NCBI RefSeq assembly: GCF_001476285.1
Contig: NZ_LDRU01000082.1
Location: 1-64,000 of the forward strand
DNA length: 64,000 nucleotides
From: Microbacterium testaceum
Lineage (GTDB): Bacteria; Actinomycetota; Actinomycetes; Actinomycetales; Microbacteriaceae
Direction: 5' to 3'
Numbering within the stretch: the first letter of the stretch is position 1; the number at the start of each line of letters is the position of its first letter. Made by a program: the position numbers and the translations under genes. The notes below the pieces were generated by a model. The model was not told the DNA's origin, did not search any database, and was given only the letters and a program-made list of their open reading frames with translations. Below are positions 8,915 to 18,150 of the stretch, in pieces.

Positions 8915-9154
8915 ATGTCCGCCCCGTTTTTCTCACCCGCTGCATCCGCTTGCGCCGTGCCCGCCCTTCCCCCTCTGACGACCCGCCGTGCCGGAGCACT
9001 CTTCCTGGACGACCGCGGCGCCGCCACGGCGGAGTACGCCATCGCGACGATGGCGGCCGTGGCCTTCGCCGGCTTGCTTGTCGTCATCATGAGGAGCGAT
9101 GAAGTGCGCGGCATTCTGACCGATCTCGTCCGCCGTGCACTCACGGTTCAGTGA
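8915..9154 (+). CDS. Flp-type pilin, small prepilin (DUF4244-like)
   Basis: A 79-residue prepilin, the likely main subunit of the pilus. It has a long, partly hydrophobic leader, then DDRG at 32-35 followed by AATAEYAIATMAA. Cleavage after Gly35 would leave Glu40 at position +5, the hallmark of type IV-like pilins, followed by a single hydrophobic helix to about residue 58. GAAAGAGG lies 6 bases before the ATG at 8915, which decides the start over the ATG at 8900. No prepilin peptidase gene lies nearby, so processing must rely on one encoded elsewhere. Confidence 0.85.
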   Translation: MSAPFFSPAASACAVPALPPLTTRRAGALFLDDRGAATAEYAIATMAAVAFAGLLVVIMRSDEVRGILTDLVRRALTVQ

Positions 9155-9173
9155 GCAGCCTCTCGTGAGGGGG

Positions 9174-9497
9174 ATGTGGCGCGATGAACGCGGATCGGTG
9201 ACCGCCGAGTTCGCGGTCGCGGTCCCGGCGGTGATCATCGTCCTCGCGCTCTGCGTGGGCGTGCTGGCGTCGGCGGCGACGGCCGTTCGGCTCCAACACG
9301 TGTCGGCGGAGTCCGCGCGAATGCTCGGGCGCGGTGACGAGGCGCGAGCCTTCACCGCGGTCAGCGAGGTCGGCGGATCCATGTCGGTGTCGCGGGCCGG
9401 CGGACTCGTCTGCGTCGACTCGTCGGCACCGTTACCGCTCTCCGTCCCGCTCCCGCCTGTGACGGCGAGAGCGTGCGCTCTGGACGGGGGCGAGTGA
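9174..9497 (+). CDS. TadE-like pseudopilin
   Basis: A minor pilin of the Tad system. DERGSVTAEFAVAVPAVIIVLAL near the N-terminus is a prepilin-like cleavage motif with Glu at +5 and a single membrane helix, followed by a short extracytoplasmic domain of about 75 residues with two cysteines that could pair. The start is uncertain: ATG 9174 has GAGG only 3 bases away, while GTG 9165 and GTG 9135 (which would overlap the pilin gene) are in frame without good ribosome sites. It is joined to the next gene by a GTGATG junction. Confidence 0.75.
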   Translation: MWRDERGSVTAEFAVAVPAVIIVLALCVGVLASAATAVRLQHVSAESARMLGRGDEARAFTAVSEVGGSMSVSRAGGLVCVDSSAPLPLSVPLPPVTARACALDGGE

Positions 9498-9910
9498 TGC
9501 CCGGGGTCGTCACCGTCGTCGGGATCACGGCGGTGACCGTCGGTCTGACCGTGGCGCTCGCCGCGGCGTGCGGCGCGGCCGTCCAGGCTCAGAAGCTCGC
9601 CGGGACGGCGGATGCGGCAGCCCTCGCCGCCGCCGACACGGTGAGCGGCGCCGTCGACGGCGTACCCTGCGACGCCGCCGCCGCGGTCGCTGCGGCGGAC
9701 GGAGCGACCCTCGAGGAGTGCGTGCTCGACGGTCTCGTCGCCACGGTGACCGTCGGCACGGCGTACGGTGGAATTCCGTTCGATGCACACTCGCGGGCCG
9801 GTCCTCCCGATACGACCGACCGAGCGGTCTCCGGGAACCCCACCAGGAATGCGTGTGTATGGTGTGCAGCGAAGAAAGGACCCCAGTGGCAAACGGCAAG
9901 AAGCTCGTGA
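9497..9910 (+). CDS. TadG-like pilus-associated membrane protein
   Basis: A short protein (137 residues) with one N-terminal membrane helix, then the stretch QKLAGTADAAALAAADTVSG, typical of the TadG-like N-terminal domain found in the last gene of actinobacterial Tad operons (Rv3654c type). Family members usually stop soon after a C-terminal RAGPP. Here RAGPP is present at about residue 101 but the frame runs on for some 35 more residues and overlaps the topA start by 25 bases. Either this is a true extension or the original stop has been lost; the tail has no recognisable domain. Confidence 0.7.
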   Translation: MPGVVTVVGITAVTVGLTVALAAACGAAVQAQKLAGTADAAALAAADTVSGAVDGVPCDAAAAVAAADGATLEECVLDGLVATVTVGTAYGGIPFDAHSRAGPPDTTDRAVSGNPTRNACVWCAAKKGPQWQTARSS

Positions 9911-12600
9911 TCGTCGAGTCCCCGACCAAGATGAAGTCGATTCAGGGATACCTCGGTGACGACTATGAGGTCCTCAGCTCGGTCGGGCACATCCGCGACC
10001 TCGCGTCGAAGAAAGAAATCCCGGCCGACAAGAAGGCGGCATACGGGAAGTACTCGATCGACGTCGAGAACGACTTCGACCCCTACTACGTCGTCAACGA
10101 CCGCAAGACGAAGACGGTCGCCGAGCTGAAGCGGGCGTTGAAGACGGCCGACGAAGTCCTGCTCGCCACTGATGGTGACCGCGAGGGCGAAGCCATCGCG
10201 TGGCACCTCCTCGAGGTCCTGAAGCCGAAGGTCCCCGTGCGACGCATGATCTTCCACGAGATCACGAAGGACGCCATCCGCGACGCCGCGGAGCACACGC
10301 GCGACCTCGACGTCTCGCTCGTCGACGCGCAGGAGACCCGTCGCGTCCTCGACCGCCTCTACGGGTGGGACGTCTCGCCAGTCCTCTGGCGCAAGGTCGG
10401 CTCCGGCCGCGAGGGCACCGCGCTCAGCGCGGGCCGCGTGCAGTCCGCGGCGACCCGCATGGTGGTCGAGCGCGAGCGAGAGCGCATGGCCTTCGTGTCG
10501 GCGTCCTACTGGGATGTCGAGGCTCGCGCGTCGCAGGCGGGTTCGTCGTTCACCACGCGGCTGAACCGACTCGACGGAGCCCCGATCGCACGCGGCGGCG
10601 ACTACGACGACAACGGTCAGCTGAAGAAGGCCGTCGTCGTCCTCGACGAGGCACAGGCTCGCGCGCTCGCCGACGCCGTGACCGCCGCCGGACGCGCGAC
10701 GGTCGCCAAGGTCGAGGCCAAGCCCGGAACCCGCAGCCCCCGTGCCCCCTTCACGACCTCCACGATGCAGCAGGAGGCCGGTCGCAAGCTCTCGATGAGC
10801 GCCAAGCACGCCATGGGCGTCGCACAGCGGCTCTACGAGAAGGGGTTCATCACCTATATGCGAACCGACTCCGTCGCGCTCTCCGCCCAGGCGATCTCGG
10901 CGGCTCGCGCCCAGGCGGTGTCGCTCTACGGCGACAAGGCCGTGCCCGCCAACCCCCGCGTCTACAAGAGCAAGTCGAAGAACGCGCAGGAAGCGCACGA
11001 AGCCATCCGCCCCTCGGGCGAGACCTTCCGGACCCCGGCGTCCGTGGCCTCCTCGCTCGACCGCGACGAGCAGAAGCTCTACGACCTCATCTGGAAGCGC
11101 ACCGTCGCCAGCCAGATGGCGGATGCCAAGTACGAGACGACCACCGTCACTCTCACGGTGCAGGCGGAAGAGAAGGTCGCGGAGTTCTCGGCATCCGGAA
11201 CCGTCTACACCTTCAAGGGCTTCCTCGAGGCCTACGAGGAAGGCGCCGACGAGAAGCGCAACGGCCGTGACGACGACGAAGACCAGTCGCTGCCCGCGGT
11301 CGCCGTGGGCGACGAGCTCGCCGTCAGCGACGTCGAGCCCAAGGGGCACAGCACCTCACCGAAGCCGCGGTACACCGAGGCGAGCCTCGTCAAGGCGCTC
11401 GAAGAGAAGGGGATCGGTCGTCCCTCGACCTTCGCCAGCATCATCGGCGTGATCCTCGACCGCGGGTACGTCACGAAGCGCGGCCAGGCGCTCGTTCCGA
11501 GCTGGCTCGCGTTCAGCGTCGTCCGTCTGCTCGAGGAGCACTTCGCCGACCTGGTCGACTACGACTTCACCGCGGCCCTCGAAGACGACCTCGACGCGAT
11601 CGCCCGCGGCGAGCAGCGTCGCACCGAGTGGCTCAAGGAGTTCTACTTCGGCTCCGACAAGCAGATCGGTCTGCGTCACATCGTCGACAACCTCGGCGAG
11701 ATCGACGCGCGTGAGCTCAACTCCACGCGGATCACCGACACCGCGACGCTCCGTTTCGGCAAGTACGGCCCGTACCTCGAGGTCACCGAGCCCGGCGCCG
11801 ATCCCGAGGCGAAGCCGCGCATCGTCAACATCCCCGAGGATCTCGCGCCTGACGAGCTCACCCCCGAGAAGGCGCAGGAGCTCATCGACGCCCCCGTGGC
11901 CGGTGACCGTGTGCTCGGGGAGAACCCTGAGAACGGCAAGCTCGTCGTCGTGAAGGACGGCCGCTTCGGTCCGTACGTGCAAGAGGTCGAGCCCGAGGAC
12001 CCCGAAGAGGTCGACCCCGCCACGGGCGAGGTCGTCGAGCAGCCGAAGAAGAAGACGACGAAGAAGGACGCTGCTCCCAAGCCGCGCACCGCGTCGCTGT
12101 TCCGCTCGATGTCGGTCGACACCATCGACCTCGACACCGCGCTGCAGCTGCTGTCGCTCCCGCGTGTCGTGGGCGTCGACCCCGAGTCGGGGGCCGAGAT
12201 CACGGCGCAGAACGGGCGCTTCGGCCCGTACCTGAAGAAGGGCACCGACTCGCGTTCGCTCGACAACGAGCAGCAGATCTTCGACATCACGCTCGAAGAG
12301 GCCCTCGCGAAGTACGCCGAGCCCAAGTACGGTGCACGTCGCGCGTCGAGCGCCCTGAAGGAGTTCGACGCCGACCCCGTGAGCGGCAAGCCGATCAAGC
12401 TCAAGGACGGCCGCTTCGGTCCGTACGTCACCGATGGCGAGACGAACGCCACGGTCCCGCGCGGTGAGGATGCCATGGCCATCACCTTCGAGCGCGCCGT
12501 CGAGCTCATCGCCGACAAGCGTGCCAAGGGCCCTGCGCCGAAGAAGACCGCCGCGCGGAAGACGACGACCACCCGCAAGGCCCCGGCGAAGAAGTCGTGA
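9886..12600 (+). CDS. topA: DNA topoisomerase I
   Basis: Type IA topoisomerase that relaxes negative supercoils. The 904-residue protein begins with the Toprim domain (KLVIVESPTKMKSI near residues 5-18, then the acidic TDGDREGEA motif) and has its active-site Tyr324 in GFITYMRTDS. In place of C-terminal zinc fingers there are four copies of a (K/N)(D/Y)GRFGPY-type repeat (roughly residues 620-850) and a Lys/Ala-rich tail, the standard actinobacterial layout. The start is GTG 9886, 5 bases after GAAAGGA; the open frame continues upstream through the pilus genes without meaning. It overlaps the next gene, tmk, by 4 bases. Confidence 0.96.
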   Translation: MANGKKLVIVESPTKMKSIQGYLGDDYEVLSSVGHIRDLASKKEIPADKKAAYGKYSIDVENDFDPYYVVNDRKTKTVAELKRALKTADEVLLATDGDREGEAIAWHLLEVLKPKVPVRRMIFHEITKDAIRDAAEHTRDLDVSLVDAQETRRVLDRLYGWDVSPVLWRKVGSGREGTALSAGRVQSAATRMVVERERERMAFVSASYWDVEARASQAGSSFTTRLNRLDGAPIARGGDYDDNGQLKKAVVVLDEAQARALADAVTAAGRATVAKVEAKPGTRSPRAPFTTSTMQQEAGRKLSMSAKHAMGVAQRLYEKGFITYMRTDSVALSAQAISAARAQAVSLYGDKAVPANPRVYKSKSKNAQEAHEAIRPSGETFRTPASVASSLDRDEQKLYDLIWKRTVASQMADAKYETTTVTLTVQAEEKVAEFSASGTVYTFKGFLEAYEEGADEKRNGRDDDEDQSLPAVAVGDELAVSDVEPKGHSTSPKPRYTEASLVKALEEKGIGRPSTFASIIGVILDRGYVTKRGQALVPSWLAFSVVRLLEEHFADLVDYDFTAALEDDLDAIARGEQRRTEWLKEFYFGSDKQIGLRHIVDNLGEIDARELNSTRITDTATLRFGKYGPYLEVTEPGADPEAKPRIVNIPEDLAPDELTPEKAQELIDAPVAGDRVLGENPENGKLVVVKDGRFGPYVQEVEPEDPEEVDPATGEVVEQPKKKTTKKDAAPKPRTASLFRSMSVDTIDLDTALQLLSLPRVVGVDPESGAEITAQNGRFGPYLKKGTDSRSLDNEQQIFDITLEEALAKYAEPKYGARRASSALKEFDADPVSGKPIKLKDGRFGPYVTDGETNATVPRGEDAMAITFERAVELIADKRAKGPAPKKTAARKTTTTRKAPAKKS

Positions 12601-13271
12601 CCCCGGATTCGACCCGGCCGCCGCGCGCTCCCCGAGCCGCGACGGCCGGGGGACCCGGGCTTTTCGTCACGTTCGAGGGCGGCGACGGCGCGGGTAAGAC
12701 CACGCAGGCGGCGCTCCTCGAAGAGTGGCTTCGCGAGAGCGGCCGCGAGGTCGTCCGCACGCGTGAACCCGGCGGGACCGAGGTGGGCGTCCTCGTGCGC
12801 GACATCGTGCTCCACCACCGCGGCCACATCGCGCCGCGCGCCGAGGCTCTGCTCTACGCCGCGGATCGCGCGCACCACGTCGAGACCGTCGTCCGCCCGG
12901 CGATCGCGCGCGGCGAGGTCGTCATCCAAGACCGTTACCTCGACTCCTCCGTCGCCTACCAGGGGGCCGGGCGGGTGCTCGACTCCGACGACATCCGCGA
13001 GCTGTCGCTGTGGGCGACCGGCGGGCTGCTCCCCGACCTGACCGTGCTCCTCGACCTCGACCCCGCTGCGGCCCGGACGCGCCTCGACGCAGACGCCAAG
13101 CCGTTCGACCGACTCGAGGCGGAGAAAGAGGAGTTCCACGCTCGGGTGCGCGCGGGATTCCTGACCCTCGCGGCGGCCGAGCCCGAACGCTTCCTCGTGC
13201 TGGACGCACGCCAGCCCGTGCCCCTCCTCGCCGCCCGCGTGCGCGAGGCCGCGGCGACGCTCATCGGGTGA
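12597..13271 (+). CDS. tmk: Thymidylate kinase
   Basis: Phosphorylates dTMP to dTDP for DNA synthesis. The 224-residue protein has the P-loop FEGGDGAGKTTQ (residues 26-37), the TREPGGT substrate-binding motif and the DRYLDSSVAYQG motif containing the DR pair. About 20 residues rich in Pro/Arg/Ala precede the kinase core. The start at GTG 12597 is a GTGA overlap with topA, so the extension is probably translated, although a downstream start cannot be excluded. The topA-tmk-holB order is common in actinobacteria. Confidence 0.94.
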   Translation: MTPDSTRPPRAPRAATAGGPGLFVTFEGGDGAGKTTQAALLEEWLRESGREVVRTREPGGTEVGVLVRDIVLHHRGHIAPRAEALLYAADRAHHVETVVRPAIARGEVVIQDRYLDSSVAYQGAGRVLDSDDIRELSLWATGGLLPDLTVLLDLDPAAARTRLDADAKPFDRLEAEKEEFHARVRAGFLTLAAAEPERFLVLDARQPVPLLAARVREAAATLIG

Positions 13272-13343
13272 CGCCGCTTCACGAGGCGAGCGCACAGCGG
13301 ATCGCCAGCGGCGCCGTCGGAACCCCCGTCTAGGGTGGAACGC

Positions 13344-14522
13344 ATGCCCGCCGTGCTCGACCCCTCACCCGACGTGGCCGTTCCCGCACCGTTCCCCTGG
13401 GACGCCGTGTGGGGCCAGCCCGAGGCCGTACAGACGCTGCAGGCGGCAGCCTCCGACCCCTCGGCCCTCGCGCACGCCTGGCTCATCACCGGCCCTCCGG
13501 GTTCGGGCCGTTCGACGCTCGCCTACGCCTTCGCGGCCGCTCTCATCGCCGACCCGGGTGACGTACCCGCACAGCGTCAGGTGATCGCCCGTACCCATCC
13601 CGACCTCACGGCGCTCCGGACCGAGCAGGTCGTCATCCGCATCGACGAAGCGCGCCGACTCGTCGAACGCGCCTCGTTCGCCCCCTCGCTCGGGCGATAC
13701 CGCGTCATCGTGGTCGAAGACGCCGACCGCATGGCCGAGCGCACCTCCAACGTCCTCCTCAAGGCGCTCGAAGAGCCGCCCGAGCAGACGGTGTGGGTGC
13801 TCTGCGCACCCAGCGACGCCGACCTGCTCCCCACGATCCGCTCGCGGGTTCGCGTCCTGCGCCTGCGCGAGCCCTCGGTGTCCGACGTCGCGGCACTCAT
13901 CGTCGAGCGCACGGGGGCCGCCCCCGACGTCGCCGAAGAGTCGGCCCGGCACGCGCAGCGCCACATCGGCATGGCCCAGCGGCTCGCGACCGACGACGAC
14001 GCGCGCGCCCGCCGGGCAGAGACGCTCGCCGCGGTCCTCGGCGTCCGCGGCATCGGCGACGCCGTCGAGGTCGCCGGCCGCATCGTGCGGCTCGCGACCG
14101 ACGACGCCAAGGCGCTGACCGCGACCCGAGACGAAGAAGAGCGACGCAACCTGCTGCGCATGCTCGGGGTCGCCGAGGGCGCCGCGGTACCCCCGTCGGT
14201 GCGCGGCCAGGTCAACGCCCTCGAAGACGACCAGAAGCGGCGGGCGACACGGAGCCTCCGCGACGGAATCGATCGCGTGCTGACCGACCTGCAGTCGCTC
14301 TTCCGCGACGTCGTCATGCTGCAGTTCGGCCGCGACACCGATCTGGTCAACAGCGAGCGCGTCGACGACCTCCGCGTGCTCGCGGGGGAGTGGTCTCCGG
14401 CGCGCACGCTCGGCGTGCTCGACCGGATCTCCGAGACACGGCGCAATCTCGAGCAGAACGCGGCCCCCCTGCTCGCGCTCGAGAGTCTGCTGATCACCGT
14501 GGCCGACGGGTCCGCACCGTGA
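13344..14522 (+). CDS. holB: DNA polymerase III delta-prime subunit
   Basis: Clamp-loader subunit. The 392-residue protein has the AAA+ fold with a Walker-A-like GPPGSGRST at 50-58 in which the catalytic lysine is Arg, so it should not hydrolyse ATP; delta-prime subunits are typically inactive ATPases. The sensor-1 and SRC-like region reads LLPTIRSRVRVLRL. No zinc-binding cysteines are seen. ATG 13344 has AGGG about 8 bases upstream and is preferred to GTG 13335. Its stop overlaps the next gene's GTG start. Confidence 0.92.
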   Translation: MPAVLDPSPDVAVPAPFPWDAVWGQPEAVQTLQAAASDPSALAHAWLITGPPGSGRSTLAYAFAAALIADPGDVPAQRQVIARTHPDLTALRTEQVVIRIDEARRLVERASFAPSLGRYRVIVVEDADRMAERTSNVLLKALEEPPEQTVWVLCAPSDADLLPTIRSRVRVLRLREPSVSDVAALIVERTGAAPDVAEESARHAQRHIGMAQRLATDDDARARRAETLAAVLGVRGIGDAVEVAGRIVRLATDDAKALTATRDEEERRNLLRMLGVAEGAAVPPSVRGQVNALEDDQKRRATRSLRDGIDRVLTDLQSLFRDVVMLQFGRDTDLVNSERVDDLRVLAGEWSPARTLGVLDRISETRRNLEQNAAPLLALESLLITVADGSAP

Positions 14523-16060
14523 ACGCGCGTCGTCGCGTCGTCGCCGCGGTCGCGGGTCTCGCGACCGCGATCCTCGCCCTCTCGGGCTGTCTCTACGCCC
14601 AGATCCCGCCCGCCGCGCCGGCCCCGGGGCCCTCTCTCGCGCCGCAGACCGACGGCGTGGCCCCCGAGCTGCTGCCCTACTACTCGCAGGCGTTGACCTG
14701 GGAGGAGTGCGGCACCGGCCTCGACTGCACCACGGTCACGGCCCCACGCGACTACAGCGATCCCTCCATGGGCGATCTGCAGCTCGCTGTCGTCCGACAC
14801 CGCGCGACCTCCGGCAAGCCGCTCGGCTCGCTCCTGACCAATCCCGGCGGCCCCGGCGCCAGTGGCGTCGACCTCGTGAAGTCGTCGCTGTCGATCCTCG
14901 TCGACCAGAAGCTGGCCGACGCGTACGACGTGATCGGCTTCGATCCCCGCGGCGTGGGTGCCTCGACGGCGGTCAGCTGCTACGACGCGAAGGGTCTCGA
15001 CAGCTACTTCTACGACATCCCGCCCGGCGCGCGCGGCAGCGACGAACGCGAGCAGGCCCTCGAGGAGCGCGCCGCCGCCTTCGCCAAGGCGTGCGACGCG
15101 AACAGCGACGGCATCCTGCCCTACATCAGCACCGAGAACTCCGCGCGCGACATGGACCTGCTGCGCGCGGTCCTGGGCGACCCGAAGCTCAACTACCTGG
15201 GCTTCTCGTACGGGTCGTTCCTCGGCACCACCTACGCGGGACTCTTCCCCGAACGGGTCGGCCGCATGGTGCTCGACGGGGGCATCGACCCGACCCAGTC
15301 GCAGTCCGAATCCTCGATCGGCCAGGCCGAGGGCTTCGAGCAGTCGCTGCGCGCCTTCATGGCCGACTGTCTCACCATGTCGGAGTGTCCGTATGCGGGC
15401 TCCATCGACGACGCGATGGCCGACCTCGCCGCAACGCTCGCCCGCGTCGACGCGCGCCCGATCACGGCGAGCGACGGGCGTCAGCTCGGGGGAGACACGC
15501 TCATGACGGCGATCGTCGCCGCGCTCTACAGCCAAGACAGTTGGCCGTACCTGCGTGCAGCCCTGACGGATGTCGGAAACGGTCGCGCCGACGTCGCGTT
15601 CCAGCTCGCCGACTTCTACAACGATCGCCAGGGCGGCAGCTACGCCAGCAACACCATGGAAGCCTTCATCGCGTACAACTGCATGGACTACCCCGACGAG
15701 GGGTCGGATGCCGATGACGAGGCGTTCCGTCAACGTCTGGCCGAAGCGGCTCCGACGACGGCCCCGTACTGGGAGGGCGTCGATGTCTGCGCCTCATGGC
15801 CGGCTCCGCCGACCGGGACGCGCGGAGCGATCACGGCGGAAGGCTCGCCGCCCATCGTCGTCATCGGAACCACGGGCGACCCCGCCACGCCCTACGTGGG
15901 TGCGCAGCGGCTCGCCGAGCAGCTCTCGCAGGGCGTCCTCATCACGAACGTCGGCGAGGGCCACCTCGGTTACAACAAGGGCAAAGCGTGCGTGACCGAA
16001 GCCGTCGACGCCTATCTCGTCGACGGAACCGTGCCCGAAGACGGCCTGCGCTGCGAGTGA
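14519..16060 (+). CDS. Secreted lipoprotein alpha/beta hydrolase (tripeptidyl-aminopeptidase family)
   Basis: An exported serine hydrolase of 513 residues. It begins with a lipoprotein signal whose lipobox LSGC places the lipidated Cys at 24. The hydrolase core has an oxyanion-loop region NPGGPGASG near 109-117, the nucleophile elbow GFSYG with Ser230, a late TTGDPATPY segment supplying the acid, and GEGHLGY supplying the catalytic His near the C-terminus. The family (SlpD/SlpE, TAP-like C-terminal domain) removes N-terminal di- or tripeptides, but substrates vary. The GTG start overlaps the holB stop (GTGA). The same hydrolase often follows holB in Microbacteriaceae, which helps the call. 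Confidence 0.85.
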   Translation: MNARRRVVAAVAGLATAILALSGCLYAQIPPAAPAPGPSLAPQTDGVAPELLPYYSQALTWEECGTGLDCTTVTAPRDYSDPSMGDLQLAVVRHRATSGKPLGSLLTNPGGPGASGVDLVKSSLSILVDQKLADAYDVIGFDPRGVGASTAVSCYDAKGLDSYFYDIPPGARGSDEREQALEERAAAFAKACDANSDGILPYISTENSARDMDLLRAVLGDPKLNYLGFSYGSFLGTTYAGLFPERVGRMVLDGGIDPTQSQSESSIGQAEGFEQSLRAFMADCLTMSECPYAGSIDDAMADLAATLARVDARPITASDGRQLGGDTLMTAIVAALYSQDSWPYLRAALTDVGNGRADVAFQLADFYNDRQGGSYASNTMEAFIAYNCMDYPDEGSDADDEAFRQRLAEAAPTTAPYWEGVDVCASWPAPPTGTRGAITAEGSPPIVVIGTTGDPATPYVGAQRLAEQLSQGVLITNVGEGHLGYNKGKACVTEAVDAYLVDGTVPEDGLRCE

Positions 16061-16136
16061 GGGCGGTCCGCTCCGTCTCGCCGCCGCCCAGGTCGGAACA
16101 CCTAGGCTGGTTCACGTCCCACCCGAAGGAGTCCCC

Positions 16137-16808
16137 ATGACTGCGCCCGTCACCGACCTGGCCCGCTACATCGACCACACGCTGCTCAAGCCCGAGGCCA
16201 CGCGCGCCGACGTCGAGCGCATCATCGCCGAGGGCGCCGAGCTCGGCACGTACAGCGTCTGCCTGTCGCCGTCGTTCCTGCCCGTCGAGGTGCCCGCCGG
16301 GCTCAAGGTCGCGGTCGTGTGCGGTTTCCCGAGCGGCAAGCACCACGCCGAGGTCAAGGCCGCCGAGGCCGCGCTGTCCGTCGCCCAGGGTGCCGACGAG
16401 ATCGACATGGTCATCGACGTGGGCGCGGCGATCGAGGGACGCTACGACATCGTCGAGACCGAGATCCGCGCCGTGCGTGCCGCCGCTCCCGCGCCCACGG
16501 TTCTCAAGGTCATCATCGAGTCGGCTGCACTATCCGACGACGCCATCGTCGCCGTCTGCGAGGCGGCGGTCACCGCGGGCGCCGACTTCGTGAAGACCTC
16601 GACGGGCTTCCACCCCGCCGGCGGCGCGAGCGTGCACGCGGTCGAGCTCATGAAGCGCACCGTGGGCGATCGCGCCGAGGTCAAGGCATCCGGGGGCATC
16701 CGCACCCGCGCCGCGGCCGAAGAGATGATCGCCGCGGGCGCCACGCGGCTGGGTCTGTCGTCGAGCCGCGAGATCCTCGCCGACCTCTCGGCGTCCGGCG
16801 ACTACTGA
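16137..16808 (+). CDS. deoC: Deoxyribose-phosphate aldolase
   Basis: Splits 2-deoxyribose-5-phosphate into glyceraldehyde-3-phosphate and acetaldehyde in deoxynucleoside breakdown. The 223-residue TIM-barrel protein has the Schiff-base Lys153 in DFVKTSTGF, the second active-site Lys183 in EVKASGG, and the DMVIDVGA strand. GAAGGAG lies 6 bases before the ATG. The length and motifs are typical of bacterial DeoC. It stands alone, without other deo genes nearby. Confidence 0.96.
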   Translation: MTAPVTDLARYIDHTLLKPEATRADVERIIAEGAELGTYSVCLSPSFLPVEVPAGLKVAVVCGFPSGKHHAEVKAAEAALSVAQGADEIDMVIDVGAAIEGRYDIVETEIRAVRAAAPAPTVLKVIIESAALSDDAIVAVCEAAVTAGADFVKTSTGFHPAGGASVHAVELMKRTVGDRAEVKASGGIRTRAAAEEMIAAGATRLGLSSSREILADLSASGDY

Positions 16809-16872
16809 CGCGTGCGTCGACACGCGCTGGAGCATGTAAGATCGATGATCGTGCACGCGACAGCGCGCACAC

Positions 16873-16948
16873 GCCGCCTTAGCTCAGACGGCAGAGCGAT
16901 TCACTCGTAATGAATAGGTCAAGGGTTCGATTCCCTTAGGCGGCTCCA
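16873..16948 (+). tRNA. tRNA-Thr (CGT)
   Basis: A full cloverleaf can be drawn: acceptor GCCGCCT paired with AGGCGGC, D-arm AGCTCAGACGGCAGAGC, a 5-bp anticodon stem ATTCA/TGAAT around CTCGTAA giving anticodon CGT, and T-arm GGGTTCGATTCCC. The discriminator base is T and CCA is encoded at 16946-16948. Confidence 0.96.
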
Positions 16949-16951
16949 CCA

Positions 16952-16982
16952 CAGAAGGCCCGGGACAACCCCGGGCCTTCTG
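16952..16982 (+). terminator. Terminator hairpin after tRNA-Thr
   Basis: A perfect 13-bp stem (16952-16964 with 16970-16982) and 5-base loop begin 3 bases after the tRNA CCA. No T run follows, so termination would rely on the GC stem. Confidence 0.8.
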
Positions 16983-17140
16983 CCATTCGCGGCGGCTGTG
17001 GCGCGGCGGTGCCGAGGCTCGCGATCTCGACATGTCCCCGCGGCGGCGGTCTCCCTCGGCGCGGTCGCTCGCCATCGAGGCATCTCGCGGCGGCACGGCG
17101 GCCGCGGTCGTACTCTCGGGAGCACAGCCCGGGAGGCCGC

Positions 17141-17647
17141 ATGACCCTCGCACCCGCACTACTGCGCCGCGTCCGTTTCTGTCTGACGGTGGTCGTCGTC
17201 GGTCTCGTCGTGAGCGGAGCGACCGCGTTCCCTCTCCGTGAGGAGCTCGCTCTGGCGCGGGACGTGCTGGCGCAGCTGAACGTGGGCTCGATCCTGCCGG
17301 GCGCCGTGTGGTGGGTGAACCGGGTCGCCGAGGGCCTGGATGCCACGGCCGCGGCGTATCCGTTCATCGCGTACGGCACCGACTGGCTCGCGTTCGCCCA
17401 TCTGCTCATCGCGGTGGCCTTCCTCGGGCCGCTCGTCGATCCCGTGCGCAATGTCTGGGTCATCGTCTGGGGCCTCATCGCGTGCGCCGGCATCGTGCCG
17501 CTCGCGGCCATCGCGGGCGCGCTCCGTGGACTGCCGCTCGGGTGGCAGCTGATCGACATGTCGTTCGGCGTGGTCGCGGCGGTCCCGCTCGTTCTCGCGC
17601 TGGTGTGGACGCGTCGCCTCGCGAGCCCGATCGAGGCGGCCCGCTAG
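17141..17647 (+). CDS. Conserved membrane protein, four predicted helices
   Basis: A 168-residue protein with about four hydrophobic segments (roughly residues 10-31, 78-98, 107-127 and 137-158), an N-terminal Arg pair suggesting a cytoplasmic start, and a soluble loop between helix 1 and helix 2 (about 32-77) that probably faces outward. GGGAGG lies 4 bases before the ATG. I recognise no enzymatic motif. It looks like a small actinobacterial membrane family of unknown function. Codon use matches its neighbours. Confidence 0.7.
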   Translation: MTLAPALLRRVRFCLTVVVVGLVVSGATAFPLREELALARDVLAQLNVGSILPGAVWWVNRVAEGLDATAAAYPFIAYGTDWLAFAHLLIAVAFLGPLVDPVRNVWVIVWGLIACAGIVPLAAIAGALRGLPLGWQLIDMSFGVVAAVPLVLALVWTRRLASPIEAAR

Positions 17648-17714
17648 GCTGACGTCACCCGTTCTGCCCTGGCCCGACGGAGGCCGTCCCGTCCGCGACC
17701 CGCAGGAGACCCCC

Positions 17715-18110
17715 GTGTCGAACGCCCTCGACGCCGTCATCGAGATCTTCACGTGGGTGGGGCTGGGCGGCGGGACGTTGCTCGCCCTCCTCGCCGTCGT
17801 GCTGCTGCTCGCCGACGGGACCTGGCTCCCGGCCCGTGCCGTGGTCGAGGAGGTCGACGGGGGTCGCGTGGTCCGGTGGTTCGACGATCGCGGTGGGGTC
17901 AACGAAGCCCCGCTCTCCTCCCACGACGACGCGAAGATCGGGTCTGCCGACATGGCCGACATCTTCTATCGCCGAGGAAGCGCGCACCGCATGCGTCTCA
18001 CGCGTGCCTCTCCCGTGGTGCGGTTCGTCTCGCTGCTCGCGGCCGGGATCCTCGGGCTCGGACTCGTCGCTTTCGTGCTGTCGATCGTGGTGCTCTTCGC
18101 GCGGGGGTGA
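17715..18110 (+). CDS. Hypothetical two-helix membrane protein
   Basis: A 131-residue protein with hydrophobic helices at about 12-33 and 106-128 and a soluble domain between them containing VVEEVDGGRVVRWFDD and a DMADIFYRR segment. GGAG precedes the GTG start by 6 bases. The hairpin topology would put both ends on the same side of the membrane. No known domain is recognised. It sits between another membrane protein and an MMPL exporter but has its own ribosome site and no overlap, so no functional link can be claimed. Confidence 0.65.
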   Translation: MSNALDAVIEIFTWVGLGGGTLLALLAVVLLLADGTWLPARAVVEEVDGGRVVRWFDDRGGVNEAPLSSHDDAKIGSADMADIFYRRGSAHRMRLTRASPVVRFVSLLAAGILGLGLVAFVLSIVVLFARG

Positions 18111-18131
18111 GAACTGGCGCGAAAGTCATGT

Positions 18132-18146
18132 AGCTAGATAAGCTAG
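18132..18146 (+). promoter_or_regulatory. AGCTAG direct repeat just upstream of the MMPL gene
   Basis: AGCTAG occurs at 18132-18137 and again at 18141-18146, in an AT-rich patch ending 4 bases before the MMPL start codon. It could be an operator or the -10 of a nearly leaderless transcript (TAGATA at 18135-18140). No ribosome site is visible, which favours a leaderless message. Inference only. Confidence 0.4.
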
Positions 18147-18150
18147 CGAT

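Noticed and set aside
9589-11349. Long minus-strand open frame (586 codons) across topA
   Set aside because: It lies antisense to topA, whose motifs are complete. Its translation is rich in Arg/Gly/Val/Asp with no domain; open antisense frames are expected at this GC content.
11750-12440. Repeated GRFGPY-coding units in topA as a possible CRISPR or DNA repeat
   Set aside because: They are protein-level repeats of the topoisomerase C-terminal domain, irregularly spaced and diverged at DNA level.
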